In this document: piece by piece, positions 1 to 8,827 of the stretch
How the letters are laid out: every line of letters begins with the position of its first letter
Numbering within the stretch: the stretch's first letter is position 1
NCBI RefSeq assembly: GCF_000166135.1
Contig: NC_014666.1
Coordinates: 4,340,001 to 4,404,000 of the forward strand
Reading direction: 5' to 3'
From: Pseudofrankia inefficax
Lineage (GTDB): Bacteria > Actinomycetota > Actinomycetes > Frankiales > Frankiaceae
DNA: 64,000 bases
Program-made: the position numbers and the translations under genes
The notes under the pieces: model-generated
Databases searched by the model: none
What the model saw: the letters and a program-made list of their open reading frames with translations, nothing else
What the model was told of the DNA's origin: nothing

Positions 1-340
1 GCTCCGCCCGGCGCACCAGCGCGGTGCAGCCGACCCGGTACAGCTCGGGGGTCTGCGCGCCGACCTCGCGACCGAGCTTGATCGCGACCACACCGAACTG
101 GCGGGGCACGTCGTCGGGCAGCTCCAGCAGCTCCCCGACGAGCTCCCGGTAGCGCGGCTCGAAGATCTGCAGCGGCAGCAGCAGGCCGGGCAGCAGCACG
201 GTCCCCAGCGGGAAGAGCGCCAGCCGCTCGGTCGGCGGCTCGCTCCCGGCGCCGCGCGGCGCCGGCTCGCCGCCCGTCGCGCCGCCGTCTGTCGGGTCGT
301 CGCCCGCCGCGCCACCCGCGCCGGTGGGATCGTCCGTCAC
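1..340 (-). CDS. Lon substrate-binding (N-terminal) domain protein, partial
   Basis: The gene runs off the left edge, so only about 113 N-terminal residues are visible. After an acidic, glycine-rich leader of about 38 residues comes FPLGTVLLPG (43-52), then IFEPRYREL (59-67) and a downstream FGVVAIKLGREVG. This is the start of the LON substrate-binding (PUA-like) domain found in Lon and in stand-alone LON-domain proteins. The GTG start at 340 is preceded by GGACGGAGG in the right place. Known family: peptide or protein binding; stand-alone members lack the AAA and protease domains, but whether that holds here cannot be seen. It is transcribed divergently from the gene at 576. Confidence 0.8.
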   Translation of the reverse strand, partial: MTDDPTGAGGAAGDDPTDGGATGGEPAPRGAGSEPPTERLALFPLGTVLLPGLLLPLQIFEPRYRELVGELLELPDDVPRQFGVVAIKLGREVGAQTPELYRVGCTALVRRAE

Positions 341-575
341 CGTCGTCGCCTCCGTCCCTCGGTGCCCATCGTCGCACCGCGACCACCTGTGTGCCCCGGC
401 CATGACCAGGCTCGCGGACCCGGTCGCGCGGCGGGGAGCCGGCGATGACCGCTCTGTCGTGGTGCTGCTACGATCCGCTGTCAAATATGTCGGATCTGTC
501 ATCGGGTGCCCGGCATCGGACAGTTCCGGTGGCCGGTGTGGCGCGCTACCGTGGCGTTGGGGGAGGTGGCGTCTC

Positions 576-1073
576 GTGACCGGCCAGACGACCGACGGTG
601 CGCAGGACTCGCCCACCGGGTGCGAGCCGGTGGAGCTGCTGGTCGTCCTCGCCCCGGGCAGCGGGACACCGCCCGGCCCGGGCGCCCCGCCACCGCCGCC
701 GGTCGCCGTCCCGCCGGTCGGCGCGCGCCCGGCGTACGCGCCGCCGCCCCCGCCGACCCGGCCGCTGACCGCCCTGGAGGCGCTCGGCGAGGTCGTCCCG
801 GTCCACCACGAGTACGCGCCCCGGCTGGCCCTCGTCGAGCTGCCGCTCGCCGACGTGCCGCGGATCGCCGCGCTGCCCTACGTCGTCGGCGTCTACGAGG
901 CCGCGCCGCCCCCCGAGATCCTCGCGACGCTCGGTGACCTTGAGCTGATCTTCGTGCGGGCCTGGCTCAGCCGGCTGGGCGGCGACGCCCAGCACGGCGA
1001 CGACGACCGCACCGGCCAGGGCCTGCCCTGGGACGCGCCCGGCTACGAGCCTCCCGACGCCGCCACGGGCTGA
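576..1073 (+). CDS. hypothetical proline-rich protein
   Basis: A 165-residue protein that I do not recognise by name. The GTG start is chosen because GGGGGAGGT lies 9 to 14 bases upstream. Residues 1-35 form a short beta-like strand (VELLVVLAPG), then comes a proline/alanine linker with PPPPP runs (about 36-65), then a compact region with alternating hydrophobic residues ending in an acidic tail. The pattern around VVPVHHEYAPRLALVELP and IAALPYVVGVYEA resembles the inhibitor-I9/propeptide-like fold that precedes subtilases, but no protease follows, so this is only a shape resemblance. It converges on the RNase H gene with a 5-bp gap. Confidence 0.6.
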   Translation: MTGQTTDGAQDSPTGCEPVELLVVLAPGSGTPPGPGAPPPPPVAVPPVGARPAYAPPPPPTRPLTALEALGEVVPVHHEYAPRLALVELPLADVPRIAALPYVVGVYEAAPPPEILATLGDLELIFVRAWLSRLGGDAQHGDDDRTGQGLPWDAPGYEPPDAATG

Positions 1074-1078
1074 GCGCG

Positions 1079-2245
1079 CTACTCGCCGGCCAGCGAGGCG
1101 CCCGGCAGGTGGCTCACGTCGTTGAAGGCGTGCAGGACGGCCGGTCCGTCCGCGTACCAGGCGATCGTCGTCAGCGACGCCAGATCCAGATGGAGCCGGT
1201 AGAAGACCCCGGGGCCGGCGGCCAGCGCCAGCGACGCGGCCGATTTGATCGGCCCCATGTGGGTGACGACGAGCAGCCGGCCGCCGGGGCGTTCGGCCCG
1301 GTGCCGGTCGAGCGCGACCCGGACTCGTTCGATCGTCGCCGCGAGGCTCTCCCCGCCGGGCGGCGGGACGGCCGGGTCGGCCAGCCACGCGGACAGCTCG
1401 TCCGGGTGGCGTTCCCGCGCCTCGGCGAACGTCAGCCCCTCCCACACCCCGAAGTCGGTCTCCCGCAGCTGCTCGTCGACGACGAGCTCCACCTCGTCGC
1501 GCCCGGCCGCCGGGGCCAGGCCGGGCAGCGCCGCCTCGGCGGTCTGGCGGGCCCGGCGCAGCGGTGAGGTGAGGACGGCGTCGAACGCCTCGCCGCGCAG
1601 CCGGCCCGCCGCCGCCGCGGCCTGGGCCAGACCGACCTCGGTCAGCGGCGCGTCGACCAGGCCGCCGAACCGCTTCTCGACCGACACCTTCGTCTGGCCG
1701 TGGCGCAGCAGCACCGTCCAGGTCGGCGGCGCGGGCGGCGCGACCCAGCCGGTCAGCCGCCGGGTGGCCGGGGTCTCGACCGGAGCCGGGTCGGGGGACT
1801 GCGGCGTCGACGGCTCCCAGGTGCGGCCCGCGGCCGCCGCGTCCATCGCCTCGTTGGCCAGCCGGTCGGCGTCCTTGTTGCGCTCGCGCGGAATCCACCG
1901 GTAGCGGACCGGGGACGGCCTAGCGGCGACGAGCTCGGCCGCCTCGGCCGCCAGCGGCCGCATCGCCGGGTGCTTGATCTTCCACCGGCCGCTCATCTGC
2001 TCGACGACGAGCTTCGAGTCCATCCGGACCTCGACGTCGGCGTCCGGCGCCACCTCGGCCGCGGCCCGCAGCCCCGCGATCAGCCCCTGGTACTCGGCGA
2101 CGTTGTTGGTGGCGACGCCGATCGCGCCGGCCCGCTCGGCCAGCAGGGCGCCACTGTCGGCGTCCCGCACGAGAGCGCCGTACCCGGCCGGGCCGGGGTT
2201 GCCCCGCGACCCGCCGTCAGCCTCGATGACGACCTTCGCCGCCAC
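1079..2245 (-). CDS. bifunctional RNase H / histidine phosphatase (Rv2228c-like)
   Basis: A 388-residue fusion. The N-terminal 140 residues are a type I RNase H with the acidic catalytic set D10 (EADGGSRGNPGPAGYG), E51 (NNVAEYQ), D76 (RMDSKLV) and an Asp in RNKDADRLANEA. After a linker, the C-terminal half is a histidine phosphatase of the phosphoglycerate mutase superfamily with the RHG signature in LLRHGQTK near residue 182 and a second catalytic His in VVTHMGP. In mycobacteria this architecture acts as RNase HI plus a CobC-like acid/alpha-ribazole phosphatase. It immediately follows the zinc-ribbon gene (stop and start adjacent), an arrangement conserved in actinobacteria. Confidence 0.93.
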   Translation of the reverse strand: MAAKVVIEADGGSRGNPGPAGYGALVRDADSGALLAERAGAIGVATNNVAEYQGLIAGLRAAAEVAPDADVEVRMDSKLVVEQMSGRWKIKHPAMRPLAAEAAELVAARPSPVRYRWIPRERNKDADRLANEAMDAAAAGRTWEPSTPQSPDPAPVETPATRRLTGWVAPPAPPTWTVLLRHGQTKVSVEKRFGGLVDAPLTEVGLAQAAAAAGRLRGEAFDAVLTSPLRRARQTAEAALPGLAPAAGRDEVELVVDEQLRETDFGVWEGLTFAEARERHPDELSAWLADPAVPPPGGESLAATIERVRVALDRHRAERPGGRLLVVTHMGPIKSAASLALAAGPGVFYRLHLDLASLTTIAWYADGPAVLHAFNDVSHLPGASLAGE

Positions 2246-2989
2246 CTAGAGCCCCGACTCGGCGGTGCGGACCAGGATCCGGCGGCACTCCTCACAGCGG
2301 ACCACCTCGTCGGCGGCCGCGGCCGCGACCTCGCGCAGCTCGGCGCCCGAGAGCTCCAGGTGGCAGCCCTCGCACCGGCGGCGGACCAGCTTCGCCGCGC
2401 CGACGCCGTTCGAGCTCGCGCGGATCTTCTCGTAGAGCGTCACCAGCGGCGCGGGCAGCACCGGGGCGAGCTTGTCGCGCTCCCGGCGCTGGTCGCCGGC
2501 CTGCGCGTCGATCTGGCCGAACGCCTCGTCCCGGGCCCGGGCGGCGACGTCGAGCTCGCCCTGGACCCGGTCGCGCTCGGCGGCGAGCGTGACCAGCCGG
2601 CCGTCGAGCTCCTCCGCGGCCTCCATCTTCTCCAGTGCCTCGTCCTCCAGGACGCCCTGCCGGCGCGCCAGTGACGCCAGCTCCGCCTGCAGGTTCTCCA
2701 GCTCGCGGGCGTTCCCGACCTGGCCGGACTCCAGCCGGCGGCGGTCCCGGTCGGCCCGCGAGCGCACCAGGTCGATCTCGTCGTCGAGCCGTCGCTGCGT
2801 CCGGCTCAGGTCGCTGATCTCGGTCTCGACCCGGACGATGTCGGCCTTCAACGCCTCGACGGCCTTCGCGTGCTCGGCGATGACGGCGAGCTCCGGCAGG
2901 TCACGGCGCCGCGCCGCCAGCCGGTCCAGGCTGGAGTCGAGGACCTGCAGGTCGAGGAGGCGGAGCTGGGTGGCTGGGTCGGCCTTCAT
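2246..2989 (-). CDS. coiled-coil zinc-ribbon protein (Rv2229c-like)
   Basis: A 247-residue protein: about 170 residues rich in E, R, L and A with heptad spacing (two long helices forming a coiled-coil hairpin), followed by a C4 zinc ribbon in the last 45 residues (CEGC about 30 residues before CEEC). This is the CT398/zinc-ribbon family, whose molecular role is unsettled; a nucleic-acid or scaffold role has been suggested for relatives. It sits between the Nif3-like gene upstream (30 bp gap) and the RNase H fusion downstream (no gap), the same order as Rv2230c-Rv2229c-Rv2228c, so the three are probably one operon. Confidence 0.88.
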   Translation of the reverse strand: MKADPATQLRLLDLQVLDSSLDRLAARRRDLPELAVIAEHAKAVEALKADIVRVETEISDLSRTQRRLDDEIDLVRSRADRDRRRLESGQVGNARELENLQAELASLARRQGVLEDEALEKMEAAEELDGRLVTLAAERDRVQGELDVAARARDEAFGQIDAQAGDQRRERDKLAPVLPAPLVTLYEKIRASSNGVGAAKLVRRRCEGCHLELSGAELREVAAAAADEVVRCEECRRILVRTAESGL

Positions 2990-3019
2990 CGAATGTCAGG
3001 GACTCCTCGGCAGGCAGGG

Positions 3020-3952
3020 CTACTGGGCTTCGGTGGCGGGCACGCCAGCCGCCGGGCTGGCTGTGCCGTCCGGACGTGCGGTGGGCAGGTGCAGCCGCCA
3101 CGGGTCGGTGACGAGCGTCGACACCGACGTGACCACGGTACGGCCGCGGGCCGCGAGGGCGGTCGTGAGCCGCTCGGCCGCATGGGTGAGCCAGGGCCAC
3201 TCGCTGGCCCAGTGCGCCACGTCGACGATCGTGACCGGCAGCGCGGCGACCGCGTCGAGCACGTGGTGGTGGCGCCCGTCGGCGGTGAGGAACACGTCGG
3301 CGCCGGCCGCGGCCGCCGCGGCGGCGAGCTCCCCGCCGGAGCCGCCGCAGACGGCGACGCGGCGGACCGGCCGGTCGGGGTCGCCGGTGGCGCGGACCCC
3401 GGCGGCGGTCGCCGGCAGCGCGTCGGCGACCCGGGCGCAGAACGCCGACAGCGGCTCGACGGCCGGCAGTTCGCCGATCCGCCCGAGCCCCGGGTTGGCT
3501 GTGCCCCCGGTGAGCGGGCGGCCCTCGGTGAGCGGGCGGACGTCCAGGAGGCCGAGCGCCGCGGCGAGCGCGTCGTTGACGCCGCGGCAGGCCACATCGG
3601 CATTCGTGTGCGCGGTGAAGAGCGCGGCGCCGGCCCGGATCAGCGTCGTGACGACCCGGCCGCCGGCGGTCGTGGTGGCGACGCCGTGCACGCCACGCAG
3701 GAACAACGGGTGGTGGGTGACGAGCAGGCCGGCGCCGAGCGCGGCCGCCTCGGCGGCGACCTCCACGGTCGGGTCGACGGCGAAGTGGACCCGGCCCACC
3801 GTGGCACCCGGCTCGCCGACCGAGAGCCCGACGGCGTCCCACGACTCGGCGAACCCGGGCGGGTAGGCCTCCTCGAGGGCGGCGACGCAGTCGGCCACGG
3901 TCGCCGGCCGCCCGGCACCCCCGGCCGGCGCCGCGTTCGGAAGATCGGTCAT
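3020..3952 (-). CDS. Nif3-like dinuclear metal-centre protein
   Basis: A 310-residue Nif3/YbgI family protein. The start at 3952 (MTDLPNAAP) is preferred because the conserved domain begins about 20 residues later (VADCVAALEEAYPPGFAESWDAVGL); the reading frame stays open for 40 further codons upstream with no family similarity. Metal-binding signatures are visible: THHPLF, HTNADVA, and a C-terminal GDV/HH segment (GGSGGELAAAAAAAGADVFLT, HHHVLDA). Family members are hexameric toroids with two metals per subunit; the substrate is uncertain, with GTP cyclohydrolase-like activity claimed for some. It heads the three-gene operon with the zinc-ribbon and RNase H genes. Confidence 0.9.
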   Translation of the reverse strand: MTDLPNAAPAGGAGRPATVADCVAALEEAYPPGFAESWDAVGLSVGEPGATVGRVHFAVDPTVEVAAEAAALGAGLLVTHHPLFLRGVHGVATTTAGGRVVTTLIRAGAALFTAHTNADVACRGVNDALAAALGLLDVRPLTEGRPLTGGTANPGLGRIGELPAVEPLSAFCARVADALPATAAGVRATGDPDRPVRRVAVCGGSGGELAAAAAAAGADVFLTADGRHHHVLDAVAALPVTIVDVAHWASEWPWLTHAAERLTTALAARGRTVVTSVSTLVTDPWRLHLPTARPDGTASPAAGVPATEAQ

Positions 3953-4158
3953 CGACCCGACCCTACCGGCGGCGCGCGGGCCGACGGCCGCGCGGCGCGG
4001 GCCGGCCGCGACGGCCGCGCGAATTCCCACCGGGCCGTCTTCTGGCCGCCCACCGGAGAACTCCGCCGACACGCACGCGCTACGTTTCTTCGGTCACTGC
4101 CACACAGACCGCCCACATCGGGACGTGTCTGGCATCTACGACGAAGAGGAGACCACGG

Positions 4159-4407
4159 ATGGCCGACGTGTCGGTTCGTTTCCAGGTCGCCGGCGACTCC
4201 GAGATCGTGCTCAACCTGGCAACAGGCCAAGCGGTCCGGCTCGTCGAGGCGATCATGCGTAAGGTCTCCGAGGCCATGAGCGCGCAGGCCGCGCAGGCCA
4301 GTCAGAACGGCCTGTCACCGGGCATGCCGATGCAGATGCCGGCCTGGCCCGACATGTCCGGCGGCCCGTCGACCGGTGGCGGCCCGCAGCACCGGATGCC
4401 CGGCTGA
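4159..4407 (+). CDS. small hypothetical protein
   Basis: An 82-residue protein with a good ribosome site (GAAGAGGAG, ATG at 4159). Residues 1-45 look folded, with alternating strands and a helix (VRFQVAGDSEIVLNLATGQAVRLVEAIM); the rest is a methionine/proline/glycine-rich disordered tail (GMPMQMPAWPDMSGG). I do not recognise the family. It is transcribed alone, divergent from the Nif3 operon and about 180 bp upstream of the metallopeptidase gene. Confidence 0.65.
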   Translation: MADVSVRFQVAGDSEIVLNLATGQAVRLVEAIMRKVSEAMSAQAAQASQNGLSPGMPMQMPAWPDMSGGPSTGGGPQHRMPG

Positions 4408-4588
4408 GCCAGCCGCGATTCCAGCGGCCCTGATTTGGGCCGGTACCAGACCGGACGTCCGAACGCGATAGCGAGACGCGGTAGGACGGTGTCTAGCTCT
4501 CCGGAACCATGACATCCGGCGGGTTTGGCGCGATACAAATCCCCACGGGTCTCCCCACGGCGCACCAATGAGAGGACAAAAGATCATT

Positions 4589-6763
4589 ATGGCGGGGGAT
4601 GTTCCGGCCGACGAGCGGGTGTTCATCGCGCCCGGCGCGTCCGACGCCATGGTGGCCGGACCGCGGGAGGCCGTGATCGCGGCCGGGCCAGCCGGCCAGC
4701 AGCCCACCGCCGCGTCGACCGGCGCCGATCCCGAGGCGGGCGAGCGGACACTGCACCGCTACGGCCGGGTCCACGTGTTCGGCGCCCCCGGCAGCGGCGA
4801 CGGCCCGGCGGCCGCCGTCGCGAAGCCGGTCCCGGGCGCCGCGAATGGCTCCTACGGGCCGGTGGACGGCACCGTCGTCGCCACCGCGGGCCTGGCCGGG
4901 CTCGACCGCACCGAGACCCTCGGCCTGGAGGCCTTCCGGCTGCGCGCGAGCGCCGCCTACCGCCGGGCCAAGCAGGTCCGGCCCCGCGCCGGCGAGCCGT
5001 GGGACATGGACCGCCCGTGCACCGACGTCGCGCCCCCGCACGGCGCCTCCGGTCACGCCCACCCGGCCGCGCCGCCGGCGGCCGGCGCTCCCGCCGCCAC
5101 GGCGACCCTCGTCGCGACGGCGACCAGCGGGGACGGGGGCGGCGCGGCCAGCGACGCCAACTCCACGGCCGGGCCACTGAGCTCCTACCTCGAAGGCTCC
5201 GTAGCCGTCGGCCTGATCATGGTCGAGGGGCCGACCGCCGACCTGCAGTTCACCGCCGCCGAGCGGACGAAGGTCGTCGCCGAGGCCCAGAACGGCCTGT
5301 CGTGGCTGGCCACCAGCAACCCGGCCGCCGGGATCACCTTCAGCTACGACATCCAGATCGTGCGGCTGACCCAGCCCGCGGACGCCTCCCAGTCGGACCT
5401 CGAGGCCTACTGGCGCGACCCGACGATGGCGAAGCTCGGCTACCAGGCCAACTTCGACGGCGTCTACGACTACGCGAACGCGATCCGCTCCCGGCTGGGC
5501 ACCGCGTGGGGCTATGTCGCGTTCGTCACCAAGTACCCGGTGCAGTACTTCGCCTACGCCGCGATCGGCGGCCCGCGGATCGTGCTCACCTACGCCAACG
5601 ACGGCTGGGGCCCGGACAACCTCGACCGGGTGTTCGCCCACGAGTCCAGCCACGTGTTCGGCGCCGTCGACGAGTACGGCTCGTCCGGCTGCGACTGCGG
5701 TGGCTCCTTCGGCCGCTTCGGCGCGCCCAACGGCAACTGCGACTCGTGCGCGCCGAACCCCGTCGACTGCCTGATGCGGGGCAACACCTTCGCGTTCTGC
5801 CGGTTCACCCCGGCGCACATCGGCTGGGGCCGCGGCGCGTCGGGCAACCCCGTGCTGGTCCAGTCCAAGGGCCTGGGCCACCTCGGGCAGTTCCAGCTGG
5901 TCGTGCCGTCGTCGTTCGACGGGCTGACCCACCGCTGGGAGAACTTCGACCAGCCCGGCTACCCGTGGGAGGACCCGTTCCAGACCGCGCAGGCCCTCGG
6001 CAAGCTCGACGCGGTCACGATGATCCAGTCCAACCTGTCGAACCCGGGCTCGCTGGAGTGCGTCGTGCGGGTCGGGGCCGATCTCTACCACCTGTGGCGG
6101 GACAGCACCGGAGCCTTCGTCTGGTCGACGCCCACCAAGATCGCGACGGGCGCGGCCGGGGTGCCGTCGTTCGTGCAGGGCGGCTACGGCGCCCACGGCA
6201 ACTTCGAGATGCTCTACCCCGCCACCGGCACCGGCCTGATATCCATGTGGCGCAACAACGACGCCTTCCTCTACCCGTGGAGCACCCCGCGCCAGATCCT
6301 GCCCGAGCTCGGCCACATCGACGCGGTGAGCCTGATCCAGGGGGACCGGGGCACACCGCCGGGCGCGCTGGAGGCGGTGATCCGGGCCGGCACGAGGCTC
6401 GGGCACATCTGGCGTGACCAGACGCCCGCGGCGGCCTGGCACCTGACCACCTGGTTCGGCGACGGCACCGCCGGCAACCCGGTGCTGATCGAGAGCAGCT
6501 TCCCCGGCGCCCGCAACTTCGAGGTCGTCGTCCCGTCCGCGACCTCCGGGCTGATCCACTTCTACCGGAACAACCAGGCGGCCGGCACACCGTGGAGCGG
6601 CCCGCGGCCGTTCGCCACCAACCTCGGCAAGGTCGACGCGGTCGCGATGATGCAGTCCACCTTCCAGGGCCACCTGGAAGTGGTCGTCCGCATCGCCGAC
6701 CGGCTCTACCAGATGTTCCGCGACGCCTCCGGCGCCTGGTTCCCCGCCAACCGCATCGCCTAG
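4589..6763 (+). CDS. HExxH metallopeptidase-like protein with C-terminal propeller-like repeats
   Basis: A 724-residue protein. The ATG at 4589 is taken as the start because AGAGGA lies upstream; an in-frame ATG at 4568 has no ribosome site. Residues 1-200 are low-complexity and proline/alanine-rich with no clear signal peptide. The middle contains FAHESSHVFGAVDEY with H351-E352-x-x-H355, the zinc-peptidase signature, followed by a Cys-rich stretch (CDC, then CDSC and VDCLM). From about residue 425 to the end there are five or six repeats of about 45-55 residues with recurring F-E/Q-L/V-V-V-P, W-S/E-x-P and VDAV-M/S-x-IQ motifs, like PLL/fucolectin-type beta-propellers. Inference: a surface-binding or self-processing peptidase; substrate unknown. 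Confidence 0.72.
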   Translation: MAGDVPADERVFIAPGASDAMVAGPREAVIAAGPAGQQPTAASTGADPEAGERTLHRYGRVHVFGAPGSGDGPAAAVAKPVPGAANGSYGPVDGTVVATAGLAGLDRTETLGLEAFRLRASAAYRRAKQVRPRAGEPWDMDRPCTDVAPPHGASGHAHPAAPPAAGAPAATATLVATATSGDGGGAASDANSTAGPLSSYLEGSVAVGLIMVEGPTADLQFTAAERTKVVAEAQNGLSWLATSNPAAGITFSYDIQIVRLTQPADASQSDLEAYWRDPTMAKLGYQANFDGVYDYANAIRSRLGTAWGYVAFVTKYPVQYFAYAAIGGPRIVLTYANDGWGPDNLDRVFAHESSHVFGAVDEYGSSGCDCGGSFGRFGAPNGNCDSCAPNPVDCLMRGNTFAFCRFTPAHIGWGRGASGNPVLVQSKGLGHLGQFQLVVPSSFDGLTHRWENFDQPGYPWEDPFQTAQALGKLDAVTMIQSNLSNPGSLECVVRVGADLYHLWRDSTGAFVWSTPTKIATGAAGVPSFVQGGYGAHGNFEMLYPATGTGLISMWRNNDAFLYPWSTPRQILPELGHIDAVSLIQGDRGTPPGALEAVIRAGTRLGHIWRDQTPAAAWHLTTWFGDGTAGNPVLIESSFPGARNFEVVVPSATSGLIHFYRNNQAAGTPWSGPRPFATNLGKVDAVAMMQSTFQGHLEVVVRIADRLYQMFRDASGAWFPANRIA

Positions 6764-6814
6764 CCCGGGGCGGGGGCGCGGCCCCTGCTCGCGGTGAGCC
6801 GCGCTCGCGCGGCC

Positions 6815-6891
6815 TTGATCGCCGTTTTGGCCCTGGGGCGATCGTGACGAGGGCGTTTTCACAACCACCGCAGGGCCGAAACCGCGATCAT
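6815..6891. repeat. dispersed inverted-repeat element, copy A
   Basis: The ends GATCGCCGTTTTGGCCCT and AGGGCCGAAACCGCGATC are imperfect inverted repeats around a GC-rich centre. The same element recurs at 29365, 37828, 49326 and 56905, with a half copy at 18634. It lies between the metallopeptidase gene and the TetR operon. Confidence 0.8.
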
Positions 6892-7032
6892 GACGGTGGA
6901 GCGGCTCTCGCTACCGGGTCCGTACGCCGTGCGCCGGCTTCCTGATCACCCGGACGCCCGGATCGGGCTCCATTCCTACCTCGCGGTCGACTACGGACGA
7001 GATTCGCGACCATCACATAGGACCCACGCAGG

Positions 7033-7080
7033 TTGAACGTGTTCAAACCGCGCGGTAGTGTTCGGTTTGAACGAGTTCAA
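7033..7080. promoter_or_regulatory. twin operator palindromes upstream of TetR gene
   Basis: Two sites, TTGAACGTGTTCAA (7033-7046) and TTGAACGAGTTCAA (7067-7080), have identical half-sites TTGAAC/GTTCAA with a 2-bp spacer. Their centres are 34 bp apart, about three helical turns. They end 20 bp before the TetR ATG, which suggests autoregulation of the TetR-epimerase operon by cooperative dimers. Confidence 0.8.
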
Positions 7081-7099
7081 CTCTGCCCGGGAGCCGCGT

Positions 7100-7813
7100 A
7101 TGAGTGCAGGTGACGGTGCCGGTCAGGCCGCGCGGCTGGCCGAGCGGGTGGCGAAGGGTGTCGCGACGCGGGAGCTGATTCTCCAGACCGCTCTGGCCTC
7201 GTTCCGGGACCGTGGCTACGACCAGACGACGATGCGCGCCGTCGCCCAGTCCGCCGGAGTCTCCCTGGGTAACGCCTACTACTACTTCGGTTCGAAGGAG
7301 GAGCTGGTCCAGGAGTTCTACGCCCTGATCCAGGACGGACACCGGCTCCGGGCCGCCGACGCGTTGCGGGGCCGTGGGCTCGCGGAGCGGCTGCGCGGGG
7401 TGCTGCACGCCGGCATCGACGAGATGTCGCCGTACCACGAGTTCGCCGGGTCGTTCATCCGGGTGGCGATCGCGCCGACCTCGGCGTCGAGCCCGTTCAG
7501 CCCCGAATCGACCGCGGCCCGTTCCGCCGCCATCGGGCTGTTCCGCGAGGTGCTCGCCGGTTCCGACGCCCATCCCGGAGGCCCGCTCGCCAAGGACCTT
7601 CCCGAGCTGCTCTGGCTCGCCTACCTCGGCATCACGCTCTTCTGGGTCTACGACACCTCGCCGGGCCAGGCCCGCACCCGCCGGCTGGTCGACTCGTCCG
7701 CCCGGATGATCGCCCGAACCGTCTCGCTCACCCGGCTCCCGGTGCTGCGGGCCGCCGCCGACGACCTGCACACCCTGCTGGCCGACCTGCGCGTGAGCGC
7801 CGACCACCGATAG
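7100..7813 (+). CDS. TetR/AcrR family regulator
   Basis: A 237-residue regulator. The frame is open further upstream, but that stretch overlaps the twin operator, so the ATG at 7100 (MSAGDGAGQ) is used. The helix-turn-helix lies near residues 27-75: TRELILQTALASFRDRGYDQ, then TTMRAVAQSAGVSLGNAYYY and FGSKEELVQEFY. The C-terminal ligand domain is all-helical and typical in length. The downstream epimerase gene starts 15 bp after the stop, so the two are probably co-transcribed and autoregulated through the palindromes at 7033-7080. The ligand cannot be read from the sequence. Confidence 0.92.
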   Translation: MSAGDGAGQAARLAERVAKGVATRELILQTALASFRDRGYDQTTMRAVAQSAGVSLGNAYYYFGSKEELVQEFYALIQDGHRLRAADALRGRGLAERLRGVLHAGIDEMSPYHEFAGSFIRVAIAPTSASSPFSPESTAARSAAIGLFREVLAGSDAHPGGPLAKDLPELLWLAYLGITLFWVYDTSPGQARTRRLVDSSARMIARTVSLTRLPVLRAAADDLHTLLADLRVSADHR

Positions 7814-7828
7814 CGAGGGCGGGACGCC

Positions 7829-8827
7829 ATGAAGATCGTCATGCCGGGCGGTACCGGGCACCTGGGGCGTCTGCTCACGGGCTCACTGCGGACCGCGGGA
7901 CACGAGGTGGTCGTCCTCAGCCGGCGCCCGGACGCGCAGGTGCCCGGCGCCCGCGTCGTGCCCTGGGACGGGGGCACCACGGGGGAGTGGGCCGCCGAGC
8001 TCGACGGCTCCGACGCGGTGATCAACCTCGCCGGGCGCAGCGTGAACTGCCGCTACACCGACGCCAACCTGCGGGAGATGATGGCCTCGCGGGTCGACTC
8101 GGCCACCGTCGTCGGCGCCGCGATCGCCCAGGCGGCCCAGCCGCCGCGGGTGTGGCTGCAGATGAGCACGGCCACGATCTACGCGCACACCTACGAGCAC
8201 GCCAACGACGAGGCGACCGGTGTCCTGGGCGGCTCCGAGGCCGGCGTCCCGGCCTACTGGGCCTACAGCGTCGACATCGCCCGGAACTGGGAACGAGCCC
8301 AGGCCGACGCCCCGACCCCGGCCACCCGCAAGGTCGCGCTCCGCACGTCGATCGTCATGGCCCCCGCCCCCGGCGGCGCCTTCGACATGCTGCTGCGCCT
8401 GACCCGGCGCGGCCTCGGCGGGCCGGTCGCCGGTGGCCGGCAGTACATGTCCTGGATTCACGGCGACGACCTGGCCCGGGCCGTCGACCTCCTCCTGGAC
8501 CGGGACGACCTCGCGGGCCCGGTCAACCTCGCCACCGCCAGTCCGCTGCCGATGCGCGTCTTCATGGCGGCCCTGCGCGAGGCGGCCGGCGTCCCGATCG
8601 GGCTGCCGGCGACGCGGTGGATGGCCGAGCTCGGTGCCCTCGTTCTGCGCAGCGACACCGAGCTGCTCCTGAAGAGCCGCCGGGTGGTGCCGGGGCGGCT
8701 GCTCGACGCGGGTTTCGCCTTCGAGTTCCCCACCTGGCCCGAGGCCGCCCGCGATCTCGTGGCCCGGGCCGGTGCGACCGACGGCGTCAGGCCGCGGCGC
8801 GCACCCGGGCGGCGCAGGCGAGGATGA
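7829..8827 (+). CDS. TIGR01777-type NAD(P)-dependent epimerase, DUF1731 C-terminus
   Basis: A 332-residue short-chain dehydrogenase-like protein. The Rossmann motif GGTGHLG is at residues 7-13 and VVVLSRRP ends the second strand. The conserved blocks AVINLAG, the SxATIYA region and the C-terminal DUF1731 segment (SDTELLLKSRRVVPGRLLDAGF) identify the SDR39U1/YfcH-like family, whose physiological substrate is generally unknown. It lies 15 bp behind the TetR gene. Its last 41 bp overlap, in antisense, the 3' end of the decarboxylase gene. Confidence 0.9.
   Translation: MKIVMPGGTGHLGRLLTGSLRTAGHEVVVLSRRPDAQVPGARVVPWDGGTTGEWAAELDGSDAVINLAGRSVNCRYTDANLREMMASRVDSATVVGAAIAQAAQPPRVWLQMSTATIYAHTYEHANDEATGVLGGSEAGVPAYWAYSVDIARNWERAQADAPTPATRKVALRTSIVMAPAPGGAFDMLLRLTRRGLGGPVAGGRQYMSWIHGDDLARAVDLLLDRDDLAGPVNLATASPLPMRVFMAALREAAGVPIGLPATRWMAELGALVLRSDTELLLKSRRVVPGRLLDAGFAFEFPTWPEAARDLVARAGATDGVRPRRAPGRRRRG

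Noticed and set aside
4493-6868. A 791-codon open frame on the minus strand
   Set aside because: It mirrors the metallopeptidase gene; the translation shows no domain and is arginine/valine/aspartate-biased, and the plus-strand frame carries HExxH and repeats.
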